Of a stretch of DNA of 64,000 bases, positions 1-8,669 are shown piece after piece (the first letter of the stretch is position 1; each line of letters opens with the position of its first letter). The notes beneath the pieces are model-generated. The model was not told where the DNA came from and did not search any database. It worked only from the letters and a program-made list of their open reading frames with translations. This DNA comes from Herbaspirillum sp. LeCh32-8 (GTDB lineage Bacteria > Pseudomonadota > Gammaproteobacteria > Burkholderiales > Burkholderiaceae_D), in contig NZ_JAGIPZ010000001.1 in assembly GCF_017814915.1 (NCBI RefSeq), positions 559,559 through 623,558 of the forward strand, read 5' to 3'. Position numbers and translations under genes: made by a program.

Positions 1-91
1 TCTCAAATACGGCGTCGGTGCAATATTGACGCTGTGAGGGGGAAATACCTTTAACTACGGAATCCGTTATGAACTGTGGTACACGAAACTA

Positions 92-124
92 TCATGCGCA
101 ATGCCGATGAACATTGGCGCATGA
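92..124. other. Imperfect hairpin downstream of flaG
   Basis: Two arms, TCATGCGCAATG and CATTGGCGCATGA, pair with one bulged base across an 8-base loop, about 30 bases past the flaG stop. No clear T-run follows on the minus strand, so this may be a weak terminator or a 3'-end stabiliser for the fliC-flaG transcript. I see nothing else in bases 1-156. Confidence 0.4.
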
Positions 125-156
125 CGCTCTTCGTGCCACTTCAGTTCGTACCAGAC

Positions 157-516
157 TCAGGCCTTGTGATTGATCAGCAGGCCTTGCATCTTGTCGATCG
201 ACTTGGCGATCGCAATCGCTTCTTCGCTGGGGATCTGGCGGATCACGGTGTCAGTTGCCGTATCGACAACCTTCACGATGGTCTTGCCGGTATCCTGGTC
301 CTTGGAGAAATTCAAGGCAGAGGCGTTTGCTGCTGCGAAATCGTTCAACTTGCCAACGGCGTCGTTGACATCACTCTCGGTCGCGCGGCGCGCTTCCGGA
401 GTTGCTGCCGGTGCAACGGTCGACACCACTGGATCTGGCTTGGCGGCGGTCTGCGGCAGCGCGTATGCGGTACCCGAGTCACCTGCAGCTGTAATATTAA
501 GTGGGGCAATCGACAT
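157..516 (-). CDS. flaG: FlaG family flagellar protein
   Basis: A 119-residue protein. The N-terminal third is Ala/Pro/Thr-rich and probably disordered. The C-terminal half carries the FlaG pattern: a DVNDAVGKLNDF helix, a KTIVKVVDTATDTVIRQIP beta segment and a final helix starting at EEAIAIAKSID. FlaG proteins influence flagellar filament length, and their genes usually sit between fliC and fliD. Here flaG lies 78 bases downstream of fliC on the same strand, behind a 9-bp perfect hairpin, so it is probably read from the fliC promoter at a lower level. Start chosen by the GAGGAAGGGAG ribosome-binding sequence. The family assignment is fairly sure; the function is known only by family. Confidence 0.88.
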   Translation of the reverse strand: MSIAPLNITAAGDSGTAYALPQTAAKPDPVVSTVAPAATPEARRATESDVNDAVGKLNDFAAANASALNFSKDQDTGKTIVKVVDTATDTVIRQIPSEEAIAIAKSIDKMQGLLINHKA

Positions 517-541
517 GGTGTTACTCCCTTCCTCAAAGTAA

Positions 542-572
542 CGTGCGGAGAATATTGCTTATCCTCCGCACG
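542..572 (-). terminator. Hairpin between fliC and flaG
   Basis: A perfect 9-bp inverted repeat (CGTGCGGAG / CTCCGCACG) with a 13-base loop lies between the flagellin stop and the flaG start. It lacks a strong T-tract, so it probably attenuates or stabilises rather than fully terminates, giving much flagellin and little FlaG from one transcript. Confidence 0.5.
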
Positions 573-594
573 TCATCCTACCTAGCTCTCAAGC

Positions 595-1683
595 TTATTT
601 CAACAGCGACAGAACGCTCTGCGGCGAGGAGTTCGCCTGCGACAGCATCGCGGTACCAGCTTGTTGCAGGATCTGCGCACGGGTCAGGTTTGCAGTTTCT
701 GCAGCGTAGTCGGTATCCATGATACGGCTGCGCGACGCGGTGATGTTCTCGCTCGACACTTGCAGGTTGTTGATAACCGCGGTGAAGCGGTTCTGCACGG
801 CACCGAACTCTGCACGCTTGGAGGAGATCACGTTGATCGCCTTGTCCAGGTTCTTGATCGCCTTTTGCGCATCGCTTTGAGCGGTCGGGTCGGCGATAGC
901 CTTGTCCAGGGCCAGCTTGGCGCTGTCGATGGTGGTCTGCAGGCTCACGGCCGAGGAAGCCAGAGCGTCCGAGGTCATGGTCGACGCGGTCGAGAACAGG
1001 GTGTCCAGAGCAGCCTTGGCCGAGGTGTAGGTCGCTTGGGCAGTGGTCACGCCGCTGGTGTCGCCCAGACCGATCAGGCCCTTGGCGCTGGTGCCGATGA
1101 CGTCAGCCATGGTGCTGTTGTTGGACAGGTCTTCCAGGGTGATGGAGATCTGGTCGTTCAGCTTGTTGTCGGTCACGTTGGCGCCGACCTGGAAGGACAG
1201 GGTCAGAGCAGCCGAAACGTTGGCCGAATCCGAACCGGTGCCGGCCGAAGCGCCTTGGCCGGTACCGGTGAACAGGTTTTGGCCGTTGAAGGTGGTGCCG
1301 TTCAGCACGCGGAACACTTCGTCCGACAGTTGCTTGTATTCGTCGTTCAGGGTCTTGCGGTCTTGCGCGCTGTTGGTGCCGTTCGAAGCTTGAACAGCCA
1401 GTTCACGCATACGCTGCAGGTTGTCGGTCACGGTGGACAGAGCGCCTTCAGCGGTTTGAGCCATCGAGATACCGTCGTTGGCGTTACGTTGTGCAACGGC
1501 CAGGCCCTTGACCTGAGCGTTCATGCGGTCGGCGATTGCCAGGCCGGCGGCGTCGTCCTTGGCGCTGTTGACGCGCAGGCCCGAGGACAGACGTTGGATA
1601 GAGGTGTTCAGCGACGACTGCGAGCTGTTCAGGTTACGTTGCGTGTTCAGCGACGCAATGTTGGTATTGATGACTGATGCCAT
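595..1683 (-). CDS. fliC: Flagellin
   Basis: A 362-residue flagellin, the subunit of the flagellar filament, exported by the flagellar type III apparatus. The N-terminal D0/D1 region (MASVINTNIASLNTQRNL, then LSSGLRVNSAKDDAAG) and the C-terminal D1/D0 region (from the SRIMDTDYAAET segment to the end, SVLSLLK) match the family strongly. The central 160-280 region is Gly/Ser/Thr/Ala-rich and variable, typical of the exposed D2/D3 part. At 362 residues it is on the short side. The start has a GGAG-type ribosome-binding site 8 bases upstream. A sigma28-type promoter lies about 100 bases upstream. Ser/Thr-rich surface segments are plausible targets for the neighbouring glycosyltransferase. Confidence 0.97.
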   Translation of the reverse strand: MASVINTNIASLNTQRNLNSSQSSLNTSIQRLSSGLRVNSAKDDAAGLAIADRMNAQVKGLAVAQRNANDGISMAQTAEGALSTVTDNLQRMRELAVQASNGTNSAQDRKTLNDEYKQLSDEVFRVLNGTTFNGQNLFTGTGQGASAGTGSDSANVSAALTLSFQVGANVTDNKLNDQISITLEDLSNNSTMADVIGTSAKGLIGLGDTSGVTTAQATYTSAKAALDTLFSTASTMTSDALASSAVSLQTTIDSAKLALDKAIADPTAQSDAQKAIKNLDKAINVISSKRAEFGAVQNRFTAVINNLQVSSENITASRSRIMDTDYAAETANLTRAQILQQAGTAMLSQANSSPQSVLSLLK

Positions 1684-1783
1684 GTTAATTCTCCTAAGAT
1701 TTGAGACCGATGATCCGAGTTTCAGTGCTTAACTTTGGTCTTCTACCCATGAGCCCCAGGCGTTTCAACCTCTGTTGTTTGCT

Positions 1784-1810
1784 TTATCGGGCAGCCTTGG
1801 AAAAAGTTTA
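1784..1810 (-). promoter_or_regulatory. Sigma28 (FliA) promoter of fliC
   Basis: On the minus strand the sequence reads TAAA, 15 bases, then CCCGATAA. This matches the flagellar class 3 consensus TAAA-N15-GCCGATAA with one mismatch. It lies upstream of fliC in the correct orientation and predicts a leader of about 90 bases. Confidence 0.85.
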
Positions 1811-2124
1811 GGGCTTTTCGCAAAAAATCTTTTTCAGGGCTTTCCGAACTAAAACTGCGTGCTTATAAAAACCAAGCAAATCACTTTTCGGCGTCTTCCT
1901 GGAAAACTTTAGGTTTTAGAGGTGTGATCGGGAATTTCTGTCAGGAATTTTCGATGTTGATCGGCAATATTGTGAAATTGCCATTGTTTTGGGCTTGCCC
2001 TTCGATTTTCTGTCGAAGTTCTTAGGCGGGGAATTTGCCGGCTGCGGCGGCTGGGCGGGGATTGCCAATGCGAGGAGGGGGGGGGCCGCCCCGAGGATAG
2101 GGGCGGACGTTCTGGGGTGATGGC
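1811..2124. other. Gene-free stretch with G9 tract and GC hairpin
   Basis: This lies between the fliC promoter and the 3' end of the TPR gene. It is AT-rich up to about 2020. It then holds a run of nine G at 2077-2085 directly followed by a 7-bp hairpin at 2086-2106 (CCGCCCC / GGGGCGG). The hairpin is suitably placed to end the minus-strand transcript of the TPR gene. I see no open reading frame worth calling here. Confidence 0.5.
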
Positions 2125-4080
2125 TCAGGTGCTGCCGCGCATCGAGGAGAGTTCTGTTGACAGCTTGTTAATGACGGTATCCCAGTCGCCGTCCTTCGGT
2201 TGTCGAACCAGGCGGGTATTGGGGTACCAGACGCAATCTTCGCGGTTGAGCAGCCAGCGCCAGTCAGGGGTGTGCGCCAGCATGACGCGGGACTTGGCGC
2301 CAAGCGCCCCGGCGAGGTGGATCACGGAGGTGTCGACGCTGATGACGATATCCAGGTTGGCAATCGCTGCAGCCGTATCGGCGAAGTCCGTGCAGTCATC
2401 GCCCAGATTGAACACGCGCAGGTTGGGCGGCAGTTGCTGCAGATCCTCCGTCGGTTTGCCTTTCTGCAGGGAGAAGAAGTCGATGCCCGGCAGTTCGAGC
2501 AGCGGCAGCATCTTCTTCAGGGGGATGGAGCGGCGGCGGTCGTTGCCGTGTTCCGGGTTGCCGGCCCAGACAAAGCCCACGCGCAGGTTGCCGGGTTGGG
2601 CGAGGGCCTCGATCTTGTTCTTCCAGATGGACTTGAGGGCCGGATCCGCCGACAAATAAGAAGGGGAGCTCGGGATGTCCTCGACGGTGTCGGTGCCGAG
2701 GGCGTAGGGCAGGCTCATCAGCATGTATGACCAGTCGCAACGCGGCAGCGGGTCGCTTTCGCGCACGAGCAGGACATCCGGCGAGAAGCTCTGGAACAGG
2801 CGGTAAAGCGGATTCTTGACGTGCAGCGCAACTTCGGCGCCCATGTCCTGCACCAGCTTGGCGTAGCGAAGGAACTGGATGCTGTCGCCAAAGCCCTGTT
2901 CGTGCATCAGGATGATGCGCTTGCCTTTCAGCGAGGACGAGCCGTCCCATTTGGGGATGATCTTGAAGAGCTTGTGGACTACGCGATAGACCTCGGCGCG
3001 CTCACGCGTGACCAGGCGTGACTCGTGGTTTGCCCAGCCCTCCTTGAAGTTGCCTTGAAGTAACTGGCTCAGCGCCATGTTGTGCATAGCGGTCGAATAG
3101 TTGGGCTTGAGCTCCATGGCCTTCTTGAACAGCGGGATGGCTTCTTCATGCTTGCCATTGTCGTGCAGGATCGCCCCCATGTTGTTGTAGGTCAGGGCGT
3201 GGCGCGGATCGATTTGAAGGGCTTTCTCGAACAAGGCCAAGGCCTCTTCGACCCGATCCTGCGTATTGGCCAGGCTGACGGCGAGCTTCGCGTAGCTGTT
3301 GGCGTCGTTGGGAACCAGGTCAATCACGCGGGAGTAATGCTCGTGCGCTTTGTCAATTTCATTCAACTTCAGGTAAGTGTCGGCAATCTTGTAGTGGGCG
3401 TAGATATCCGTGGCGTCGAGAAGCAGGGATGTCTTGTGCGACTCCAGTGCTTCCTTGTACATCTCCATGGCGTGAAAGGCTTCTCCCAGCGCGGTATGGG
3501 AGGGGGCAAAATTGATTTGCATCTCGAGCGACTTCATGATCGTCGCGACCGCTTCGTCGAAACGCTTTGCCTCGATCAGTGCGCGGCCCAGGTGGCTGAG
3601 GGGGCCGGGTGCATTCGGTTCGCGCGCGACGGCATCTTCGAAGTAGGCGATGCTGGCGTCGGGATCGTTCTTCTCGTGCAGGGCATTGGCCAGGCCGATT
3701 CGGGCTTCGCGATGATCGCTGTCGCAGGCGATGGCGCGCTCGAACAATTTGATGGCCTCTTCCAGGCGTTCTTGCCTCAGGACGCAATTGGCCAAGCTGG
3801 TAATGTACTCGGCGTTCTGCGGGTCGCCGTCTATGGCTTTTCTGAGCCACTTTTCCGCTTCGGCGTACTGATATTCCTGCACCGCGATCAGGCCGCGTGC
3901 ATTGTGCGCAAAGACCAGGTTGGGCGCGCGTTTCAGTACCTCTTCGCATTTGAGGCGAGCTTCCTTGAGTTTGCGCGCCTCAAGCAGGCTCAGGCAGGTT
4001 CTTACGTCCAGCAGGTCCTGCAGGTTGGGCTGGGATGCGGATGGTGTTTTTTTGGTGCTGCCCTTGCGCGTAGACATCAA
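2125..4080 (-). CDS. TPR-repeat protein with C-terminal glycosyltransferase domain
   Basis: A 651-residue cytoplasmic protein. Residues about 25-370 are tandem tetratricopeptide repeats (recurring A-x-x-x-Y/F-x-x-A patterns such as ALTYNNMGAILHDNGKHEEA). The C-terminal part, about 385-640, resembles GT9/heptosyltransferase-like domains; it holds the SVDTSVIHLAGALG segment at residues 581-594 followed by DWRW. TPR-GT fusions of this kind commonly glycosylate proteins, and several sit beside flagellin genes. Its place next to fliC makes flagellin O-glycosylation the best guess, but substrate and sugar are not shown by sequence. The first two codons are both ATG, so 4077 is an equally good start. 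Confidence 0.75.
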   Translation of the reverse strand: MMSTRKGSTKKTPSASQPNLQDLLDVRTCLSLLEARKLKEARLKCEEVLKRAPNLVFAHNARGLIAVQEYQYAEAEKWLRKAIDGDPQNAEYITSLANCVLRQERLEEAIKLFERAIACDSDHREARIGLANALHEKNDPDASIAYFEDAVAREPNAPGPLSHLGRALIEAKRFDEAVATIMKSLEMQINFAPSHTALGEAFHAMEMYKEALESHKTSLLLDATDIYAHYKIADTYLKLNEIDKAHEHYSRVIDLVPNDANSYAKLAVSLANTQDRVEEALALFEKALQIDPRHALTYNNMGAILHDNGKHEEAIPLFKKAMELKPNYSTAMHNMALSQLLQGNFKEGWANHESRLVTRERAEVYRVVHKLFKIIPKWDGSSSLKGKRIILMHEQGFGDSIQFLRYAKLVQDMGAEVALHVKNPLYRLFQSFSPDVLLVRESDPLPRCDWSYMLMSLPYALGTDTVEDIPSSPSYLSADPALKSIWKNKIEALAQPGNLRVGFVWAGNPEHGNDRRRSIPLKKMLPLLELPGIDFFSLQKGKPTEDLQQLPPNLRVFNLGDDCTDFADTAAAIANLDIVISVDTSVIHLAGALGAKSRVMLAHTPDWRWLLNREDCVWYPNTRLVRQPKDGDWDTVINKLSTELSSMRGST

Positions 4081-4191
4081 GTTTCCTTGCTATGTGGGTC
4101 AGCGCCGACCGTGAGGGAGGTAGGCGCAATGCGATAGCTTCGCATGATATGCGGCACAGCGGCGTGGCGAAAGTGCGAACAGAAAGCAAAA

Positions 4192-4223
4192 CAGGGCGTT
4201 TTTGCGTAGACGCAAATGCCCTG
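4192..4223 (-). terminator. lexA terminator
   Basis: On the minus strand, CAGGGC and GCCCTG arms enclose a second pairing (TTTGCGT with ACGCAAA), and TTTTGCTTT follows. It lies about 90 bases past the lexA stop. Confidence 0.75.
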
Positions 4224-4309
4224 TGTCGGTGAGGCGGCGAGCGGTCGGCCCGCTGCGCCGCGGGAGGGGCGTCAGGTCGCCTGACGGGAAGGTGCTGCGG
4301 ATTGGCGTC

Positions 4310-4963
4310 TTACCAGCTGCGCAGCAGGCCGACAGCCAGGCCTTCGAGCGCAAAATCCGCTTCGTCTTGGTCGACGATGATGGGCTTGAAGTCGGGATTT
4401 TCAGGCAACAGGGTGATCACTGAGCCAGATTTCTGGTAGCGCTTGACGGTGACGTCATCGGCCAGGCGGGCCACCACGATCTGGCCGTTGCGGGCTTGGT
4501 CGGCTTTTTTCACTGCCAGCAGGTCGCCGTCGATGATGCCGGCGTCGCGCATGGACATGCCGCGCACTTTCAGCAGGTAGTCAGGCTTGCTGGAAAACAG
4601 CACCGGGTCGACCTGGTAAGTCTTTTCGACATGCTCCTGCGCCAGGATGGGCGAGCCGGCGGCCACGCGGCCCACCAGGGGCAGGTTCAGCTGCATCAGT
4701 GCGGGGTGGGGGAGCGCCATCTGGCGGGCCGCCTGGATGGCGTTGCCGCCCGGTTCGCGCAGGCGAATACCGCGCGACGTGCCGGGGGAAATTTCAATGG
4801 CGCCCTTGCGGGCCAGCGCCTGCAGGTGCTCCTCCGCCGCGTTGGCGGAGCGAAAGCCCAGCTCGGAGGCGATTTCGGCGCGCGTCGGAGGGAATCCGGT
4901 GTTTTCGATGGCGTTCTTGATCAGGTTGAGGATCTGTTCCTGGCGCGCGGTGAGCTTGAGCAT
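4310..4963 (-). CDS. lexA: LexA SOS repressor
   Basis: A 217-residue LexA of normal length. The N-terminal winged helix ([19 protein letters not shown] ... [12 protein letters not shown]) binds SOS boxes. The C-terminal S24 peptidase domain holds the self-cleavage bond A102-G103 (RVAAGSP), the catalytic Ser137 (GMSMRDAG) and Lys174 (VTVKRY). RecA filaments trigger cleavage after DNA damage and so derepress the regulon. Two SOS boxes lie just upstream, so the gene is autoregulated. It is monocistronic with its own terminator. Confidence 0.97.
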   Translation of the reverse strand: MLKLTARQEQILNLIKNAIENTGFPPTRAEIASELGFRSANAAEEHLQALARKGAIEISPGTSRGIRLREPGGNAIQAARQMALPHPALMQLNLPLVGRVAAGSPILAQEHVEKTYQVDPVLFSSKPDYLLKVRGMSMRDAGIIDGDLLAVKKADQARNGQIVVARLADDVTVKRYQKSGSVITLLPENPDFKPIIVDQDEADFALEGLAVGLLRSW

Positions 4964-4989
4964 GTCGTAGGCCTTTCTCGGAGGGAAGG

Positions 4990-5005
4990 CTGTTTGTATG
5001 AACAG
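4990..5005 (-). promoter_or_regulatory. LexA box 1
   Basis: CTGTTTGTATGAACAG fits the LexA operator CTGT-N8-ACAG exactly. It is 27 bases upstream of the lexA start codon and separated from box 2 by one base. Confidence 0.9.
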
Positions 5006-5006
5006 T

Positions 5007-5022
5007 CTGTATTTTTATACAG
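5007..5022 (-). promoter_or_regulatory. LexA box 2
   Basis: CTGTATTTTTATACAG is a near-ideal LexA operator (CTGT, AT-rich centre, ACAG). The 17-base centre-to-centre spacing from box 1 suggests cooperative binding over the lexA promoter. Confidence 0.92.
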
Positions 5023-5169
5023 GTGCAATCTTTGTGTCAACGGCAACATGCACTGCCGGAAGGCTTTTCGGCGAGACTTATCCATATAGGAAAGGCAATG
5101 TCGGGCACAGTGTTTGCCAATTCTTGGCGGGGACTGTCGCCGCGCGGCTGCGCGAAGCCACCGTAGTCA

Positions 5170-5198
5170 TTGCTGTTCGCCCGGAAATCTTGTATGAT
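5170..5198 (+). promoter_or_regulatory. Sigma70 promoter of the rpsF operon
   Basis: TTGCTG at 5170-5175, a 17-base spacer and TATGAT at 5193-5198. It is the best promoter between lexA and rpsF and predicts a leader of about 70 bases. Confidence 0.65.
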
Positions 5199-5214
5199 TG
5201 CCGGCTTTCCTCTT

Positions 5215-5242
5215 CCCACACCCGTCTTGACGCCGGGGTGGG
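5215..5242 (+). promoter_or_regulatory. Stem-loop in the rpsF leader, possible S6:S18 autoregulatory site
   Basis: CCCAC (5215-5219) pairs with GTGGG (5238-5242), enclosing ACCCG and CGCCGGG elements. rpsF operons in many bacteria carry an S6:S18-binding leader with a conserved CCG bulge. A CCG is present here, but I have not folded or aligned the sequence. Confidence 0.35.
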
Positions 5243-5272
5243 CGTTTTGTCAATAGTCCAAAAGGAGTCTAC

Positions 5273-5638
5273 ATGCGTCATTATGAAATCGTATTTATCG
5301 TCCACCCGGACCAAAGCGAGCAAGTGCCGGCGATGATCGAGCGTTACAAGGGCATCGTCACCACCCGCGGCGGCAAGGTCCACCGTGTCGAAGATTGGGG
5401 CCGTCGTCAACTGGCTTACCAGATCCAGAAACTGGCCAAGGCACACTACGTCTGCCTGAACATCGAAGTCGACAGCGAAACGCTGGCCGAAATCGAAACC
5501 GGCTTCAAGTTCAACGACGCCGTCCTGCGCCACCTGACCGTCAAGATGAAGAAGGCCGAAACCGGTCCTTCCCCGATCCTGAAGGCAGTGCAAAAGGAAG
5601 ACGCGGCCAAGAGCCGTACCGAAGCACCGGCAGCCTAA
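5273..5638 (+). CDS. rpsF: 30S ribosomal protein S6
   Basis: 121 residues. It opens with the S6 signature [19 protein letters not shown] and shows the [16 protein letters not shown] segment that contacts S18. The Ala-rich C-terminal tail is typical of betaproteobacteria. S6 binds the central domain of 16S rRNA together with S18. First gene of rpsF-priB-rpsR-rplI, with AAAAGGAG 6 bases before the ATG. Confidence 0.98.
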   Translation: MRHYEIVFIVHPDQSEQVPAMIERYKGIVTTRGGKVHRVEDWGRRQLAYQIQKLAKAHYVCLNIEVDSETLAEIETGFKFNDAVLRHLTVKMKKAETGPSPILKAVQKEDAAKSRTEAPAA

Positions 5639-5674
5639 TCGGCTGAGCGATTGCGTAGCGATTCATAGCGGAGA

Positions 5675-5968
5675 GTGAACCAGCTTCAAGTCATTGCCAG
5701 CTTGGCGGAGCGTGATGTCATACGTTATACGCCGGCAGGTATCCCGATCGTGACTGCCAGATTGCAGCACCAGTCGGAGCAGACGGAAGCTGGCATGAAA
5801 CGCCAGGTCGAGTTCGATATTGCGGCCATGGCCGCCGGAGAAATCTCAGGTCGACTCAACAAGGCGGAGCTGGGTGGAATGTTCCAATTCACCGGATTTC
5901 TGGCCCGCAGGAATCGCAACAGCAAGAGCGTCGTGTTTCACATCGTTGATTTTGATCCCGTCGCTTAA
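5675..5968 (+). CDS. priB: Primosomal replication protein N
   Basis: 97 residues, an OB-fold single-strand DNA-binding protein of the PriA-dependent replication restart primosome. The diagnostic RYTPAGIP motif is at residues 17-24, followed by QSEQTEAGMKRQVEFDI and FTGFLARRNRNSKSVVFHI. It sits between rpsF and rpsR as in enterobacteria. The start is GTG; an upstream GGAG nearly touches it, so the ribosome-binding site is poorly spaced and translation may be coupled to rpsF, which ends 36 bases upstream. Confidence 0.93.
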   Translation: MNQLQVIASLAERDVIRYTPAGIPIVTARLQHQSEQTEAGMKRQVEFDIAAMAAGEISGRLNKAELGGMFQFTGFLARRNRNSKSVVFHIVDFDPVA

Positions 5969-6020
5969 GCCGACTTAAGTTGATCAGATCTCACCCAATT
6001 TACAGATACAGGAGCCAAAA

Positions 6021-6305
6021 ATGGCATTCGGTAAAAAGTTCGATAAAAGCAAGCTGAAAAACAAGCGTCAACAGCAAAACCCGCTGTTCAAGCGCAAGAA
6101 ATTCTGCCGTTTCACCGCCGCTGGCGTTGAACAGGTCGATTACAAGGACGTGGACACCCTGAAGGACTTCGTTCAGGAAAACGGCAAGATCATGCCGGCA
6201 CGTCTGACTGGTACCAAGGCACACTACCAGCGTCAGGTTGACACCGCGATCAAGCGCGCTCGTTACCTGGCCCTGCTGCCGTACACCGATCTGCACAACG
6301 CGTAA
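6021..6305 (+). CDS. rpsR: 30S ribosomal protein S18
   Basis: 94 residues, slightly longer than the usual 75-80 through an N-terminal basic extension ([19 protein letters not shown]). It contains the S18 core: [15 protein letters not shown], then [19 protein letters not shown]18 binds S6 on the small subunit platform. AGGAG lies 8 bases before the ATG. Confidence 0.97.
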   Translation: MAFGKKFDKSKLKNKRQQQNPLFKRKKFCRFTAAGVEQVDYKDVDTLKDFVQENGKIMPARLTGTKAHYQRQVDTAIKRARYLALLPYTDLHNA

Positions 6306-6331
6306 TCGTCGTCGAGAAATAGGAGAAAAAC

Positions 6332-6784
6332 ATGCAAGTTATTCTGTTGGAAAAAATCGTTAATCTCGGCGGTCTGGGTGATGTTGTCCGCGTCAAGGAC
6401 GGTTTCGCACGCAACTTCCTGATCCCCCAGCGCAAGGCACGTCGCGCTACCGAATCGGCCATCGCTGAATTCGAAGCCAAGCGCGCCGAACTGGAAAAGG
6501 CCGCTGCCGAGAAGCTGGCAGCTGCTCAAGCCCAAGGCGAGAAGCTGAACGGCGCCACCGTGGAAATCTCGCAGAAGGCCGGCGTTGACGGTCGTCTGTT
6601 CGGTTCCGTGACCAACTTCGACATCGCTGAAGCCTTGGGCAAGACCGGCTTCGCTGTTGAAAAGGCTCAAGTGCGTCTGCCGAACGGCCCGCTGAAGATC
6701 GTTGGCGAGCACCCGGTGTCGGTTGCCCTGCACACCGACGTGGTGGTCGACGTGACCATCGCCGTGAAGGGCGAGCAAGCCTAA
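6332..6784 (+). CDS. rplI: 50S ribosomal protein L9
   Basis: 150 residues, normal for L9. The N-terminal 23S rRNA-binding domain carries the [17 protein letters not shown]-type start (here [17 protein letters not shown]) and the [16 protein letters not shown] motif. A long connecting helix ([17 protein letters not shown]) leads to the C-terminal domain. Last ribosomal gene of the operon, followed 28 bases later by an intrinsic terminator. Confidence 0.98.
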   Translation: MQVILLEKIVNLGGLGDVVRVKDGFARNFLIPQRKARRATESAIAEFEAKRAELEKAAAEKLAAAQAQGEKLNGATVEISQKAGVDGRLFGSVTNFDIAEALGKTGFAVEKAQVRLPNGPLKIVGEHPVSVALHTDVVVDVTIAVKGEQA

Positions 6785-6812
6785 GCATCACGCTTGCTGC
6801 AATTCGTTTTGC

Positions 6813-6845
6813 AATAAAAAAGCCGGGTTCGCCTGGCTTTTTTAT
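6813..6845 (+). terminator. Terminator after rplI
   Basis: AAAAAAGCC and GGCTTTTTT arms around GGGTTCGCCT, followed by TTTATT. Classic intrinsic terminator separating the ribosomal operon from dnaB. Confidence 0.88.
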
Positions 6846-7021
6846 TGTCGCCTCGCCTGGCGGGGGAAATAGTTTGCATCAGCAATATCCTGATGACCCG
6901 CGTAGCCGCCAATGTCGCCGCCGCGGTTTGCATGGCTTCGCTGGAAGCCGCTGCCGGCGAGACTTTGCGCCCGGCATGCAAAATAGCCATTCGGCCCGGA
7001 ACGGGCTCAATCCGAGCAGGT

Positions 7022-7027
7022 TATAAT
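7022..7027 (+). promoter_or_regulatory. Perfect -10 box at the dnaB start
   Basis: TATAAT overlaps the first possible dnaB ATG (7026). The second in-frame ATG is at 7035, about where transcription from this box would begin. No convincing -35 is visible. Confidence 0.4.
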
Positions 7028-8471
7028 GCGCGCCATGAAAGAATCGTCCCGCGCCAAAAAAGAGTTTTTCCGCGGCCCGAAAGAGTCCTCCGATCCCGAG
7101 ATCGATGCTCTTCGCGTGCCGCCGCATTCCATTGAGGCGGAGCAGTCCGTCCTCGGCGGTCTGCTGCTGGACAATGCGGCCTGGGACCGTATCGCGGACT
7201 TCGTCAGTGGTGACGACTTTTACCGCTACGACCACCGCGTCATCTTCGAACACATCGTCAAGCTGATCAACAGCACCAAGCCGGCGGACGTGATCACCGT
7301 CTACGAGGCCATGTCGACCAGCGGCAAGGCCGAAGAAGTGGGCGGCTTGGTCTACCTCAACGCGCTGGCGCAAAACACGCCTTCGGCCGCCAACATTCGC
7401 CGTTACGCAGAGATCGTGCGTGACCGCGGCATCTTGCGCAAGCTGATTACCGTGGCCGACGAGATTTCCGGCGATGCCTTCAATCCCCAGGGCAAGGACG
7501 TCAAGTCCATGCTGGATGAAGCCGAATCCAAGATCTTCGCGATCGCCGAAGAAGGCTCGCGCGGCTCGCAGGGCTTCATGGAAATCCAGCCGCTGTTGAC
7601 GCAGGTGGTGGAACGCATCGACGAACTCTATAACCGCGATGCCTCCAGCGACATTACCGGCGTGCCCACCGGCTTCATCGACCTCGACAAGATGACCTCC
7701 GGCCTGCAGCCGGGTGACCTGATTATCGTCGCCGGTCGTCCTTCCATGGGCAAGACAGCCTTCTCAATCAACATCGGCGAAAACGTCGCCATCGACAGCG
7801 GGCTGCCGGTGGCAGTATTTTCAATGGAAATGGGCGGCGCCCAGCTCGCGATGCGTATGCTGGGCTCGGTCGGCCGTCTGGATCAGCATCGTCTGCGTAC
7901 CGGTCGCCTGCTGGACGAAGACTGGCCGCGCCTGACGCACGCTATCCAGAAGATGAACGACGCGCAGTTCTACATTGACGAGACGCCGGCGCTGTCGCCG
8001 ATCGAATTGCGCGCGCGTTCGCGCCGCCTGGCGCGCCAATGCGGCAAGCTGGGCCTGATCATCATCGATTACCTGCAGCTGATGTCGGGCAACGGTGGCA
8101 GCTCCTCGGAAAATCGCGCCTCCGAAATCTCGGAAATCTCGCGAAGCCTGAAGGGCCTGGCCAAGGAGCTCAATTGCCCGGTGATCGCGCTGTCGCAGTT
8201 GAACCGCTCGCTGGAACAACGTCCCAACAAGCGTCCCGTGATGTCCGATTTGCGTGAATCCGGCGCTATCGAGCAGGATGCCGACGTGATTTTGTTCATT
8301 TATCGCGATGAAGTTTACAATCCCGATTCTCCGGACAAGGGTACGGCCGAGATCATTATCGGCAAGCAGCGTAACGGTCCGATCGGCAGCATTCGCCTGG
8401 CATTCTTGGGCATGTACACCAAGTACGACAACTATATCGGCAACCTGGCGCAGCCTTACGGCGGCGACTGA
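7026..8471 (+). CDS. dnaB: Replicative DNA helicase DnaB
   Basis: 481 residues; hexameric 5'-3' helicase of the replication fork. The N-terminal domain starts at VPPHSIEAEQSVLGGLLLDN. The C-terminal RecA-like domain has Walker A GRPSMGKT at about 237-244, the LIIIDYLQLM Walker B segment and the SQLNRSLEQR/DLRESGAIEQDAD motifs. No intein. The start may be 7026 or 7035; a perfect -10 box overlaps the first, which favours 7035 (leaderless) if that box is used. Placement after rplI is conserved, but a terminator lies between them here. Confidence 0.97.
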   Translation: MRAMKESSRAKKEFFRGPKESSDPEIDALRVPPHSIEAEQSVLGGLLLDNAAWDRIADFVSGDDFYRYDHRVIFEHIVKLINSTKPADVITVYEAMSTSGKAEEVGGLVYLNALAQNTPSAANIRRYAEIVRDRGILRKLITVADEISGDAFNPQGKDVKSMLDEAESKIFAIAEEGSRGSQGFMEIQPLLTQVVERIDELYNRDASSDITGVPTGFIDLDKMTSGLQPGDLIIVAGRPSMGKTAFSINIGENVAIDSGLPVAVFSMEMGGAQLAMRMLGSVGRLDQHRLRTGRLLDEDWPRLTHAIQKMNDAQFYIDETPALSPIELRARSRRLARQCGKLGLIIIDYLQLMSGNGGSSSENRASEISEISRSLKGLAKELNCPVIALSQLNRSLEQRPNKRPVMSDLRESGAIEQDADVILFIYRDEVYNPDSPDKGTAEIIIGKQRNGPIGSIRLAFLGMYTKYDNYIGNLAQPYGGD

Positions 8472-8669
8472 GGCAGCCAAGATCGGGTGGCGGGGAGGAT
8501 CCGCGCTGCCTGGCAGGAACCACGGGCGGCGTCGTGCCGCTCGTGTCATGTAATGCGCCGAACCGTTGTGGAGCGGCGCGCGGGACCGGCAGGGCAAGCC
8601 AGGGAGGTAAGCCCGCTGGTTCAAAACGGCGCTTGATGAAGCGCGAATCACAAAACGAGAGAGTGAAAC

